From: Arenibaculum pallidiluteum
GTDB taxonomy: Bacteria; Pseudomonadota; Alphaproteobacteria; Azospirillales; Azospirillaceae
Length of the DNA stretch: 64,000 nucleotides
Direction: 5' to 3'
Assembly: GCF_017355985.1 (NCBI RefSeq)
Contig: NZ_JAFIQU010000022.1
Location: 1-64,000, forward strand
Below, in pieces: positions 1-8,734 of this stretch. Both the position numbers and the translations under genes were made by a program. Position 1 is the stretch's first letter. The number at the start of each line of letters is the position of its first letter. Below the pieces are notes generated by a model. That model saw only the letters and a list, made by a program, of their open reading frames with translations, did no database searches and was not told the DNA's origin.

Positions 1-2
1 AG

Positions 3-935
3 ACCGGCCGGCTCCGCCTGGAGGACCCGGTGACCCGGTGGCTGCCGGAGTTTCGACCGCGACTCTCAGACGGTACCGAACCGGTTATCGCCGTGACGCA
101 CCTGCTGACACACACCGCCGGTCTCGGCTACGGCTTCCAAGAACCGCCAGAAGGTGCGTACCACGTCCTCGGCATCTCGGATGGATTGGCTGAACCGGGC
201 ATGAGTCTTGAGGAGAACCTCCGCCGCCTGGCGCAGGCTCCTCTTGCCTTTCCGGCCGGCACGTCATGGCGCTACTCGCTCGGCACGGACGTGCTGGGCG
301 CTGTCATGGAGCGGGCTGCCGGCACAGGGCTCGCCCAGCTCGTCCGCGATACAGTGACAGGACCGCTCGACATGCCCGATACCGGGTTCACCGTTGCCGA
401 TCCCGGGCGCTTGGTGACCCCCTATGCCGACGGCAAGCCGGAGCCCGTGCGCATGCACGATGGCATCGGCGTTCCAGTCCACGGCAGAGTGGCCCGTTTC
501 GCGCCGAGCCGCATCCTTGATCCGCGATCCTATCCCTCCGGCGGGGCCGGCATGGTCGGGACGGCCGGGGACGTCCTGAAGTTCCTGGAGGCGATCCGAA
601 CGGGCGGCGCACCGATCCTGGCACGGTCGACGGTAGAGGCGATGATGGCCGACCAGGTTGGGATGCAAGCCCAGACCCAAGGGCCCGGCTGGGGCTTCGG
701 ATATGGCTGGGCGGTCCTGGTGGATCCTGCGTCATCGCGCACGCCGCAGTCGAAGGGAACCATCCAGTGGGGTGGCGCCTACGGACACAGCTGGTTCGTC
801 GACCCCGTCGAAAGACTCAGCGTCGTCGCCCTGACGAACACGGCGTTTGAGGGGATGTCGGGCGGCGGCACCTTTCCCGTGGAGATAAGGGATGCCGTCT
901 ACCGAAAGCCGGGGGCCGGCATGTCCGCCCGTTAG
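3..935 (+). CDS. Serine hydrolase of the beta-lactamase/class C family, 5' end outside window
   Basis: The reading frame is open from the first bases of the window, so the N-terminus, including the expected SxxK nucleophile motif, lies upstream. About 310 residues are visible. The opening EDPVTRWLPEF and the HLLTHTAGL segment are typical of the class C beta-lactamase/esterase/D-aminopeptidase fold. WRYSLGTDVLG carries the Tyr of the second catalytic motif. GGAYGHSWFVDP sits where the KTG/HxG motif is expected, and the tail VVALTN is also typical. In this family the enzymes cleave amide or ester bonds through an acyl-serine. The substrate cannot be told from sequence. The gene ends about 100 bp before a convergent LysR gene. 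Confidence 0.85.
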   Translation, partial: TGRLRLEDPVTRWLPEFRPRLSDGTEPVIAVTHLLTHTAGLGYGFQEPPEGAYHVLGISDGLAEPGMSLEENLRRLAQAPLAFPAGTSWRYSLGTDVLGAVMERAAGTGLAQLVRDTVTGPLDMPDTGFTVADPGRLVTPYADGKPEPVRMHDGIGVPVHGRVARFAPSRILDPRSYPSGGAGMVGTAGDVLKFLEAIRTGGAPILARSTVEAMMADQVGMQAQTQGPGWGFGYGWAVLVDPASSRTPQSKGTIQWGGAYGHSWFVDPVERLSVVALTNTAFEGMSGGGTFPVEIRDAVYRKPGAGMSAR

Positions 936-1033
936 GTCCCGCTCCAAAGTGGCGTAACGGATTGCTGGCACTCGCCGCACAGGATGTGGGAGCCGCCGCT
1001 GGCCGTCGTTGCAGGCGAGGGGTCTGGGGTATC

Positions 1034-1927
1034 TCAGATCCTTTCGACGGCCAGCCTAGCAGCGAGAATGTCAGCGAAGGCGCGGGTTCGGGCCGGAAGG
1101 ACAGGGACAGCTGGCCAGACAACATGGACCGGGGTCGGCTCCGCCTCGTAGTCGGACAGGAGGAGCTCGACACGGCCCGCATCGAGCAGGGGCCTGACCT
1201 GCCAGAGCGGGGCATACCCGATCCCGAGACCGAGGGCGACCGCCTCATTACAGACCGCTGCGCCAGAAGAGCGGAAGCGGCCGTCGATCTCCACCGCGAG
1301 CGTGTCCCCGCCCACTCTGAACCGCCAAGAACATGGGGCCTGAGCGGCGGTACGCACCACGCAGTCGTGCCGCTTGAGATCGGAAGGTTCTTCCGGCCTT
1401 CCGTGCCTGGCGAGATACCCCGGTGCCGCAAAGACGACCCGGCGTAGGTCGCCCAGCTTGCGGGCGACGAGGCGGCTGTCGGGCAGATCGCCGATCCGCA
1501 CCGCCAGGTCGAGGCTTGCCGCGATCAGGTCGACATAGTCGTCGGCCAGGTCGAGTTCGATCCGCACGGCTGGGTACCGGTTCATGAAGGCAGCGGCGAT
1601 CGGAGTGATAAATGCCGGCGCGAACAGGGTTGAGGCCCCGACGCGCAGCGACCCGGCGATCTCACCCTCGGTCGAGGCAGCCTCCTGGCGCGCGCTCTCG
1701 ATGTCGGCGAGTGCCGCGCAGATGCGCGCATGGAAGGCTAGGCCCGCCGCTGTCGGTTGCAGGCGTCGCGTGGTCCGCCGGATCAGGGTGACGCCGAGAT
1801 CCTTCTCCAGCAGGGCGAGCGAGCGGCTGACCGCCTGGACCGACCGCCCAAGCCGGCGTGCCGCCGCCGTCAGGTGGCCTTCGTCCACGATGGCAACGAA
1901 GGTCCGGTAGTCGACGAGCGAGATCAT
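1034..1927 (-). CDS. LysR-family transcriptional regulator
   Basis: The protein is about 297 aa, the usual LysR length. An N-terminal winged helix-turn-helix (residues ~5-65; LTAAARRLGRSVQAVSRSLA is the recognition region) is followed by a two-lobe periplasmic-binding-like effector domain. ATG at 1927 is preferred over an in-frame TTG at 1939, although neither has a strong Shine-Dalgarno. It is transcribed away from a small ORF and an MFS exporter (2065-3694), so it most likely controls them. The intergenic DNA holds a LysR-type inverted repeat. The inducer is unknown. Confidence 0.9.
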   Translation of the reverse strand: MISLVDYRTFVAIVDEGHLTAAARRLGRSVQAVSRSLALLEKDLGVTLIRRTTRRLQPTAAGLAFHARICAALADIESARQEAASTEGEIAGSLRVGASTLFAPAFITPIAAAFMNRYPAVRIELDLADDYVDLIAASLDLAVRIGDLPDSRLVARKLGDLRRVVFAAPGYLARHGRPEEPSDLKRHDCVVRTAAQAPCSWRFRVGGDTLAVEIDGRFRSSGAAVCNEAVALGLGIGYAPLWQVRPLLDAGRVELLLSDYEAEPTPVHVVWPAVPVLPARTRAFADILAARLAVERI

Positions 1928-1944
1928 CGCATTTTCCAACGTGG

Positions 1945-1962
1945 TTGGAGAATGTTTCTCAA
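1945..1962. promoter_or_regulatory. Putative LysR operator between divergent genes
   Basis: TTGGAGAATGTTTCTCAA is a near-perfect inverted repeat (GAGAA-TGT-TTCTC core) lying just upstream of the LysR start and in front of the divergent MFS unit. Position and interrupted dyad fit a LysR recognition site. The assignment is inferred. Confidence 0.4.
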
Positions 1963-2064
1963 TGCTAACTCATTATCACGTTTGCTGCTGAGCTCCATCT
2001 TTGCGCCGTCCGAACCGCGCGACGGAGCTTGACATTGCCGAGCCAAGGAACAGATGCGTCGACC

Positions 2065-2430
2065 ATGGTCACGACCAGCAAGGATTCCGCTGATCGCATG
2101 AAGCTGATCGGGGCCCTTGCCGAGTTCTACCCCGCGCTCGTCTGCGGCGACCTTGCACTGATCGACGCAAATTGGGGATCCGCCCGCGTCCAGGTCGACC
2201 TCCGTCAGCGTGTGATCCACCGCTACGGCGATGGGCTCGCGGCTGCGTGGCAGGAGACGGGCCCGGCCGCGGTCTCGGGCTGGGCCGTCGAGCTGAGGAT
2301 CCGCACCGGCCGGCTGTTTCGACGGATCGCAGAGTGGTGGCGCCGAGGCTATCACCTCGGCTCCTTTGGTGCGCTCGAGCGCCTGGAGCGGTATCAGGCG
2401 GCAGTGCTCGGGAGCAGCGCTCATGGCTGA
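2065..2430 (+). CDS. Small hypothetical protein, possibly NTF2/SnoaL-like
   Basis: About 121 aa from ATG 2065; an in-frame TTG lies at 2029 and a later ATG at 2098. No family is recognised with certainty. ALAEFYPALVCGDLALIDANW followed by a conserved-looking W resembles the first helix and strand of NTF2/SnoaL-like small proteins, but the match is weak. No signal peptide or membrane segment is seen. Its stop codon overlaps the start of the following MFS gene by eight bases, which suggests translational coupling and an operon. Both are divergent from the LysR gene. Confidence 0.5.
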   Translation: MVTTSKDSADRMKLIGALAEFYPALVCGDLALIDANWGSARVQVDLRQRVIHRYGDGLAAAWQETGPAAVSGWAVELRIRTGRLFRRIAEWWRRGYHLGSFGALERLERYQAAVLGSSAHG

Positions 2431-3694
2431 GGGGGCGCCGTCGCCACGCATGCAGGCGCTGTTCGGCGCGATAGTGGCGCTTGTTGTGCTGAACCTATAC
2501 GCCAGCCAGCCCCTGGTCGGCATGATTGCTGCTGCCTTCGCGCTGAATGACGCAGCGACGGGCTACGTCACCTCGGCAACGCTGCTCGGTTACGGCACCG
2601 GGCTACTGGCCATCGTCCCGCTCGCTGACCGCCTTGAGAACCGCCGCCTGGCCGTTGTGACGCTGTCCGTCAACATCGCCTCCCTGCTGCTGTGCGCTGC
2701 GGCGCCGACCTATGCATGGCTCGTCGGCGCGAGCTTCGCTGCCGGAGCCACGTCAAGCGCGATCCAGATCCTGGTGCTGCTGGTCGCCTCGCTCTGCGTG
2801 GAAAGCCGGCGAGGGCAAGTGATCGGGAATGTGATGGGCGGACTAATGGTCGGCATCCTCCTGTCGCGTCCGCTCGCGAGCTTTGTCGGTGGGGCGTTAG
2901 GTTGGCGCGCCTTCTATGTCGTGGCGGCCACGGCGTCGGCATCGGCCCTTCTCGCCCTCGTTCTGTGCGCACCCGAGCGGCGCCCCGAAGGCGGCGTGCG
3001 CCTTTCTGACCTCTTCGCCTCGCTGTGGACGCTGGTGCGCGAGGAGCCCGTGCTGCGCCGATCGGCGCTACGCCAGGGGGCCTGCATGGCAGCATTCAAC
3101 ATGTTCTGGACAAGCGTGGCACTGCGGCTGGCCGGGGAGCCGTTCGTGCTGACCCCCACGGGCATCGCCGGTTTCTCCCTGGCGGGGGCAGCCGGGGCTG
3201 TTGCAGCCCCTCTGGCTGGGCTGGCCGGGGATCGCGGTCGCGGGCGCGTTATCCAGGCCCTCGCCTGCTGCGGCGTGGTTGTGGCGTGTCTGCTGGCCGG
3301 GGCGGCAGGATTCGTGGAGGCCGGCCAAACCGATATGTGGCCGGGCGCGATGCTGGGCCTCTTGTGCGCGAGCGCCGTCCTGCTCGACTTCTGCGTGATA
3401 GCTGACCAGACGCTCGGTCGGCGCGCCGTCAACCTGATAAGGCCGGAGGCGCGCGGTCGCCTCAACGGCCTCTACACGGGGCTCTTCTTCGTCGGAAGTG
3501 CAGTCGGGGCAGCGCTCTCCGGAGCCGTCCTTGCCGCAGGCGGATGGGGCGCAGTCTGCATGGCGGGCGCCACGTTCGGCATCCTGGCATTGCTCGCCTG
3601 CGCCCGTGATCCGACCGAACGTCGGCAGTGTGGCCCGGAGCGCTCCAGGCCCCATGGCGCTTCGGTCCGACTAGGACCTTCAAGCAAACAGTAA
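2423..3694 (+). CDS. Major facilitator superfamily transporter (12 TM, DHA1-like)
   Basis: The protein is about 423 aa with twelve hydrophobic segments. The start MAEGAPSPRMQ at ATG 2423 overlaps the upstream gene; a start at 2366 would add a non-homologous leader. The cytoplasmic loop after TM2 reads PLADRLENRR, the MFS motif A position (G-x-x-x-D-R-x-G-R-R), in degenerate form. Such proteins export drugs or metabolites using the proton gradient. Neighbouring LysR control fits an inducible efflux pump. The substrate is unknown. Confidence 0.85.
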   Translation: MAEGAPSPRMQALFGAIVALVVLNLYASQPLVGMIAAAFALNDAATGYVTSATLLGYGTGLLAIVPLADRLENRRLAVVTLSVNIASLLLCAAAPTYAWLVGASFAAGATSSAIQILVLLVASLCVESRRGQVIGNVMGGLMVGILLSRPLASFVGGALGWRAFYVVAATASASALLALVLCAPERRPEGGVRLSDLFASLWTLVREEPVLRRSALRQGACMAAFNMFWTSVALRLAGEPFVLTPTGIAGFSLAGAAGAVAAPLAGLAGDRGRGRVIQALACCGVVVACLLAGAAGFVEAGQTDMWPGAMLGLLCASAVLLDFCVIADQTLGRRAVNLIRPEARGRLNGLYTGLFFVGSAVGAALSGAVLAAGGWGAVCMAGATFGILALLACARDPTERRQCGPERSRPHGASVRLGPSSKQ

Positions 3695-4066
3695 GTGACA
3701 GAACGTGCGACGCGGAGCTTCCCAGCACGGTGAACCGCAGCAAAGGTCCCATCGTCGAGACCGAGATCATTCATGAACCCCGGTCCGCTGCTGCGGGCCG
3801 GGCGCTCGCGATGGCATTCAAGGAGATTGGCGCCCGCCGAATGCGGGTGCGATCCGCCCTGCTTCTATCAGCGGCACGAGCTCGCGGCATGCCGTGGGCG
3901 GTCCATGCGGTTTCTCTAAGCATTAGCTCCGGAGGCTCGGGTCAAGGTACTCCGCTGGCTGACGAACTGTGTCCCGGTCACGTGCCGCCACAACCCGAAG
4001 AGCTGCGACCGGGCGTGGGCATCCTCTACCAGAAAGCCGAATACGCTTCGATCGGTCTAACCGATC
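3695..4066. other. Intergenic region without recognisable gene
   Basis: About 370 bp between the convergent MFS and GAF genes. Open frames here have poor codon character and no recognisable motifs. The only structure noted is the hairpin at 4050-4066. Confidence 0.5.
4050..4066 (-). terminator. Short hairpin directly after the fRMsr stop codon
   Basis: GATCGGT-TAG-ACCGATC on the minus strand is a perfect 7-bp stem immediately beyond the stop. No T-run follows, so it would be a weak or factor-assisted terminator. Confidence 0.35.
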
Positions 4067-4549
4067 CTAAAAATCCGTACCAGCAACGAGGATTTCGGCC
4101 AAAATCTCGCACCCGTGTCGATCGCGGTCGTCGAAGCGGGCGGGGGAGGCACTGTCGAGGTCCATCACCCCGACGACGGAGTCGCCGCGGAGCAAGGGCA
4201 CGGCAAGTTCGGACCATGACGCTGCGTCACACGAGATGTGTCCTGGAAAATTGTTGACATCCGGTACCAACACCGTTCTTCGCCACAGCGCTGCGGCTCC
4301 GCACACTCCGCGGCCAATGGCGATCTGCGGGGATGCAGGTTTGCCCTGGAATGGACCGAGCACCAGCTCGCCGCCCTTGGCCAGATAGAATCCGGCCCAG
4401 TTCAGGTCGGGCAAAAGTTGCCAGATCAGGGCGGCCGCATTGGCGGTGTTGGCAATCGGATCCCGCCCCTCGACAAGGCGATAAAGCCGGTCGGCAATCT
4501 CCTCATAGATCTCAGCTTTTGTGGCGGATGCGGCAGCTAGGTCCAACAT
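4067..4549 (-). CDS. GAF-domain free methionine-(R)-sulfoxide reductase
   Basis: 160 aa, one GAF domain, the usual length of the E. coli YebR/MsrC (fRMsr) family. These cytosolic enzymes reduce free L-methionine-(R)-sulfoxide with thioredoxin. WAGFYLAKGGELVLGPFQG, IGRGVCG and GHISCDAASWSELAVPL are signature segments and contain the resolving (GRGVCG) and nucleophilic (HISCDA) cysteines. The third family cysteine, usually in a KxACxxI segment, is replaced by serine (KPASPQI). The C-terminus FDDRDRHGCEILAEIL is regular. The gene appears monocistronic and convergent with the MFS gene. Confidence 0.9.
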   Translation of the reverse strand: MLDLAAASATKAEIYEEIADRLYRLVEGRDPIANTANAAALIWQLLPDLNWAGFYLAKGGELVLGPFQGKPASPQIAIGRGVCGAAALWRRTVLVPDVNNFPGHISCDAASWSELAVPLLRGDSVVGVMDLDSASPARFDDRDRHGCEILAEILVAGTDF

Positions 4550-5132
4550 GGAAACCCCCGAGCGCAGCGGTCACGATAGCGTCGCTTCACACCGAGCAAG
4601 CATGCCTCATAGTTCGGGATGACGAGAGAGCTCGATGAGCGAAGCAGGCATGCTCCTGAGCCGGTTCCGCAACTCCGGCATCGATGGGACAGCACAAGCT
4701 GGCATAGTCGAATGGTCAGGCTTTGCATGGACTGATGCGCAGCCGCTTTCCAGAAGCCTGACCTGTTAGACGACCCTTACACCAAGAGAAAGAACGTAGC
4801 ATAAAGACAGCGTCCACCTGCTGGTCTCGGGGGCATCGCTTGGTAGGACGCCGGTCACGCAATGCGGATACTGCATGTTCCCTGGAGTAGGGGCCGGCAT
4901 TCCCTCCTCTAGAAGACGCATCAAAATGGACGCGTGGCACGGCACAACGTGGCTCCAATCAACTTCGGGCTGCGATCCCCGGAGAGCTCCGTCCAAACGC
5001 AGGATCACGAGCAGGGTAGGGTCGATGAGGCCCTGATCAGGTGCATGTCCGCGAGAGCGGCCCAGCTGGCACCCTAACCGGACGGGAGGTCGCTTCCCCG
5101 ATATGTTCCGGGTTTGCGCGCCAAGGCATGAG
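4550..5132. other. Intergenic region, nothing assigned
   Basis: About 580 bp. A minus-strand open frame (5008-4766, about 80 codons) has no recognisable domain and unremarkable codon use. No transposon ends or RNA elements were recognised. Confidence 0.4.
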
Positions 5133-6548
5133 TCAGCTGGCCATGGCGGGCCGCGCAGCGCGAAGACCCCTTGAGGCTATAAGGAAGGCCAAGGCGGTCG
5201 CTGCAACGGGAATCAGCAGCGCCAGACGCAGCGCCGCAAGTCTCGCCTCTGGGGACAGCGCGTCGCCTAGCGCCAGCGTACTAACAGCCGCCGCCGCCGA
5301 TAGGCCGAGCCCAGCACCAAACTGGAAGGCGGTATTGAAGAGACCGCTCGCGAGGCCCTGCTCCTCCGGAGCAATGCCGTTGGTGGCAAGGATCGTCATC
5401 GGACCGTAGGCGAGCGCAAAGGCGAGGCCCAGGAGAATCATCGTCGGGAAGAGCGCGGCGTAGGTCCAGTCCAGGTCGACCCGTAGAAACAGAGCATAAG
5501 CCAGGGTAGCCAGAGCCAGGCCGCCGACGATCACGCGCAGGGTACCATAGCGGTTCACGAACCACGGCGTCACGGTCGGAGCAAGGACTGCATCGACGGC
5601 TACCGCCAGCAAGGCGAGGCTGGTCTGCAAGGCCGTCCAGCCCAGCAGTTCCTGAAGGTAGAGCGAAACCAAGAACTGGAAGCTGAAAAAGGAGCCCGCA
5701 AAAAGCAAAGCGATGGCGTTGGTGCGCAACAATGCAGCAGAGCTCAGCATACCGAAGCGGACCAGAGGGGCGCGCGATCGGCTCTCGACGGCGACGAAGG
5801 CAAGCCCCATGCCGGCGGCAGCGGCGAAGACGGCGAGCGTCGTCATGGCACCCTCGGTTGGCCGCTCGAGCCTCGTCACGCCATAGGCCGCGAGCAGCAT
5901 GGCCGAGGTAAGCGTGAGGGCACCTGGAATATCGAACGGCATATCGCGGCGGTCGCTGTCCTCCGGCACGAACACGGGTGTCAGGACGAGGATTAGAGTG
6001 GCAAGCACCACGGGCGCAAAGAAGACGAGCCGCCACTCGATTGCGGCCAAAAATCCGCCAGCGACGAGCCCAAGTGAAAAACCGGCTGCTGCGGTGCCAG
6101 CGTACACGAGAACCGCGCGGTTGCGCCGTGGCCCCTCGGGGAATGTCGTTGTAATGAGGGCCAGGCCGGCAGGCGTCATGAAGGCTGCAGCGATTCCAGT
6201 GACGAAGCGGGCTGCGAGCAGCATCCACGCATCGGCCGCCAGGCCGCCGAGCCCTGAGAAGGCGACGAAGACGGCGAGCGCCGCGAGAAATACTCGGCGC
6301 TTGCCGAACAGGTCAGCTGCGCGACCGCCGAGCAGCATAAAGCCGGCATAGCCGAGGACGTAAGCGCTGACGACGGCGCTGAGGGCTGTGGTTGGCATCC
6401 CGAGCTCCGCGCGGATCGCCGGCAGGGCAACGTTCAGCATGGCCACATCGATGCCTTCCAAAAAGATGGCACCACACAGCACGACGAGCGCACCGGCGGC
6501 CCGCGTCGGAGAGATGTCTTGGGATGGCGACGTGTCAGCAAGCCGCAT
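5133..6548 (-). CDS. MFS multidrug exporter, DHA2 (EmrB/QacA) family
   Basis: 471 aa. ATG at 6548 is chosen because AGGAGGAG lies four bases upstream; a longer frame to 6593 has only a basic, non-homologous leader. The DHA2 pattern is clear. TM1 has the acidic residue in EGIDVAMLNVALP, motif A appears as GRAADLFGKRR, and motif C-like LGLVAGGFLAAIEWR follows in TM5. About 13-14 hydrophobic segments can be counted. The family exports cationic drugs, dyes or toxic metabolites by proton antiport. An HxlR regulator lies about 600 bp upstream on the same strand and may control it. Confidence 0.88.
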   Translation of the reverse strand: MRLADTSPSQDISPTRAAGALVVLCGAIFLEGIDVAMLNVALPAIRAELGMPTTALSAVVSAYVLGYAGFMLLGGRAADLFGKRRVFLAALAVFVAFSGLGGLAADAWMLLAARFVTGIAAAFMTPAGLALITTTFPEGPRRNRAVLVYAGTAAAGFSLGLVAGGFLAAIEWRLVFFAPVVLATLILVLTPVFVPEDSDRRDMPFDIPGALTLTSAMLLAAYGVTRLERPTEGAMTTLAVFAAAAGMGLAFVAVESRSRAPLVRFGMLSSAALLRTNAIALLFAGSFFSFQFLVSLYLQELLGWTALQTSLALLAVAVDAVLAPTVTPWFVNRYGTLRVIVGGLALATLAYALFLRVDLDWTYAALFPTMILLGLAFALAYGPMTILATNGIAPEEQGLASGLFNTAFQFGAGLGLSAAAAVSTLALGDALSPEARLAALRLALLIPVAATALAFLIASRGLRAARPAMAS

Positions 6549-7156
6549 GGATCTCCTCCTGCATGGATATGAGCGGGAGTGCGCTTTCCGCATTCAGTTC
6601 CCTTTCGTAACCAAAATGCTGAGACGGTTCTGCCGCGGCGGGAAGTAGGCACTTTCAGTTCACCGAGTGAGATGGTCTGCACCATAGCTGGTCGCGGTGC
6701 AAAGTGGCGTGCCCGCCGGGTTGGTCCGGATGAGGAAGACAGATGGCGCGTTGGACGCAGACAGCGAAATGGCGTCTAACGGACGCGACCTCAGTCACCT
6801 TGGACGCGCACGTTGACCCCGCCGGCGGAAGCCTGGGCATCTCTGGTAGTGCCCTTATCTCATCATTGTGGATGAAAAGCGGGGACTCTGACTTTTTCCC
6901 GCGCTCGATTTGTTTCAGCTCGAGATAGGCCGTACACCGGCAACGCCATCAACTTGCTCACCTGCCGGAAACCCGATCGTTGCAATACGGGCCTGTGCCT
7001 CAAGGCGGGGAAGGGGAAGAGTGTTGGAGGTTGGACGTCCGCTGCATGCAAGCGCTGAACCGCGGTGCCATCGAGCCGTACATGGCAACGCGGCCTTTGC
7101 CGGATCCCTGTTGGAAGCGCTTCTCTCCGCACGTCTTGAGAGATTGGTTCGGTCAG
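6549..7156. other. Intergenic region, no gene recognised
   Basis: About 600 bp between the DHA2 exporter and the HxlR gene. Several short open frames on both strands look like noise: no domains, no ribosome binding sites and mixed codon use. Confidence 0.4.
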
Positions 7157-7585
7157 TTAGTCCGGCGTGCCTTCGAGAGCATCGTAGCGGCGTCGTGCGG
7201 CGGCGATAGCGGCCTGGTTCTTCTCGGTCCATACCACCAGCGCCCGAATCGTCTTGTGCAGGCTACACCCGAGGTCCGTCAGCTCGTACTCCACGCGCGG
7301 AGGTACGACTGGATAGACCGTGCGTTTGACGATCCCGTCACGCTCGAGCTGGCGAAGTGTCGTGGTCAGCATCCGCTGACTTACGCCGTCGATGCTGGTC
7401 TTGAGTTCGGTGAAGCGGAGCTTGCGGCGCTCCAGCAGTGAAATCACCAAGAGTGACCACTTGTCGGCAATGCGGTCGAGAATTTGGCGAACCTCGCAGC
7501 CTTCGCGCACGTCCCACTGACGGACATCATAGTCAGCATCATCGCAGCAGGATGGTGGGTCGGCAGCGGGATTGGCGGTGCTCAT
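7157..7585 (-). CDS. HxlR-family winged-helix transcriptional regulator
   Basis: 142 aa, typical length. The HxlR core is unmistakable: EVRQILDRIADKWSLLVI, then FTELKTSIDGVSQRMLTTTL (recognition helix region) and RTVYPVVPPRVEYELTDLG (wing). The Cys of EGCEV just before the core is the position used for thiol or aldehyde sensing in several HxlR proteins. An additional CC pair lies at the N-terminus. Such regulators often repress a neighbouring oxidoreductase or transporter. The nearest candidate here is the DHA2 exporter downstream on the same strand. Regulation of that gene is inferred. Confidence 0.9.
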   Translation of the reverse strand: MSTANPAADPPSCCDDADYDVRQWDVREGCEVRQILDRIADKWSLLVISLLERRKLRFTELKTSIDGVSQRMLTTTLRQLERDGIVKRTVYPVVPPRVEYELTDLGCSLHKTIRALVVWTEKNQAAIAAARRRYDALEGTPD

Positions 7586-7616
7586 AACTCAAAACCTTGG
7601 AGCAGGTGGATCTTGG

Positions 7617-7778
7617 TTACAAGAGGGACCCGAATCCACATTGAACGCCCTCCCGCAGGAAGAACCGTAGCGTCTCGACGACCTCCACCGTCGGCACGGG
7701 CGGACGTCCGGGGCCGGGAGGCCGATCCCCGGTCCGGTCAATAATCCCCGCCACAAGCTCCGCCGCCGTCGGTCCCAT
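7617..7778 (-). pseudogene. N-terminal fragment of an IS5-like transposase
   Basis: A 53-codon frame starts at ATG 7778 and stops at 7617. It begins MGPTAAELVAGIIDR and contains RPPVPTVEVVETLRFFLREG, the typical start of IS5/IS1595-like transposases in alphaproteobacteria. These normally continue with QW and a further ~200 residues holding the DDE triad. Here only the start remains (VQCGFGSLL then stop). No terminal inverted repeats were found. Too little remains for transposition activity. Confidence 0.5.
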
Positions 7779-8004
7779 GTTTACTCCCGTGCCAAAGGCA
7801 CCGGAACCGGCTGACCGTCACCGGATTGCTATAGGCTCTCGGGTTCTGACAACCGCGCCTAAGGTCGCCCGCCTCAGAACGAACCAGGAAACGTCCCGTG
7901 GCGCAGAGGCGTCAGCTTCGCTTCTTGGACTTGGTCCGAGTTGGCAGGCAGACCCTGTGGCCGGCCGGCGTTGGCGGAAACGGCGGGGTCCACGGCATCA
8001 GCGT

Positions 8005-8499
8005 TCAGAGAAGCCTGTAAAGGGCTACGGACGGGATCGCCGGTCCGAAGCCGGCCTTCTCATAAGCGCGTCGTGCAGGGGCGTGGCTCGGATCTCCGCC
8101 CGTGCTGACCGTTGCGAGCACGGCTCCGAGGTCCTTCATGTGCGTCAGGACGCGCCCGTACATCCACGTCCCGATACCTTGGCCTGCATGATCCGGATGC
8201 ACGGCGTTCAGGCCGATCTCACCTATGCGCATGTCGGCGTGGATGGTGAATGACACGAAGCCAACGATGTCCTCACCGAGCATGACGACCATCACATGAT
8301 GGCCGGATCCGTCCGCGCAGATGTCGTCCAGGAACTTTGCCTGCTCGGAATCGGCATGGGCGAAGGCAACGGTGGCGATCTCCGCGCCCACGATCTCGCG
8401 GAATGACCGGAACACCGGCTCGAACGCGGCCCGGCGAATGCGCTGGAGCGCGGGGAGGACCCCGGGGTCGAAGGGCCGGATGGTCGGATTGCATGCCAT
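8005..8499 (-). CDS. GNAT-family N-acetyltransferase
   Basis: 164 aa, a single GNAT fold. The acetyl-CoA pyrophosphate loop is in motif A: IGEIGLNAVHPDHAGQGIGT (HxxxGxGxG). A late aromatic/small-residue helix ARRAYEKAGFG is motif B. The enzyme should transfer acetyl from acetyl-CoA to an amine; the acceptor cannot be inferred. GGAGGGG lies upstream of ATG 8499 at a somewhat long spacing. It is monocistronic, between a transposase remnant and a GlxA-type regulator. Confidence 0.88.
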   Translation of the reverse strand: MACNPTIRPFDPGVLPALQRIRRAAFEPVFRSFREIVGAEIATVAFAHADSEQAKFLDDICADGSGHHVMVVMLGEDIVGFVSFTIHADMRIGEIGLNAVHPDHAGQGIGTWMYGRVLTHMKDLGAVLATVSTGGDPSHAPARRAYEKAGFGPAIPSVALYRLL

Positions 8500-8734
8500 C
8501 GCAAGCGTCCCCTCCTTCGATGTTCCCGAGCGCTTTTCGCCGCAGCCGTGACCGGCGCCGCAATCCCACGTGTCCGCTCATTGGCCGACGATGCGGTCGA
8601 GCGCGCAACTTCGCGCGCTTGCCACCGCGGCAACGGCAAGTTCCCGACCTGTCGAAGTCAGCGTGAAGCTGTACAGTTCTCTTGTCGTCGTCCTGCCATG
8701 CGAGCCGGTCGGCGATCGGATCGCCGCGACACCG

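Noticed and set aside
4766-5008. Minus-strand frame of 80 codons between fRMsr and the DHA2 exporter
   Set aside because: No ribosome binding site, no motif, and weak third-position GC bias compared with neighbouring genes.
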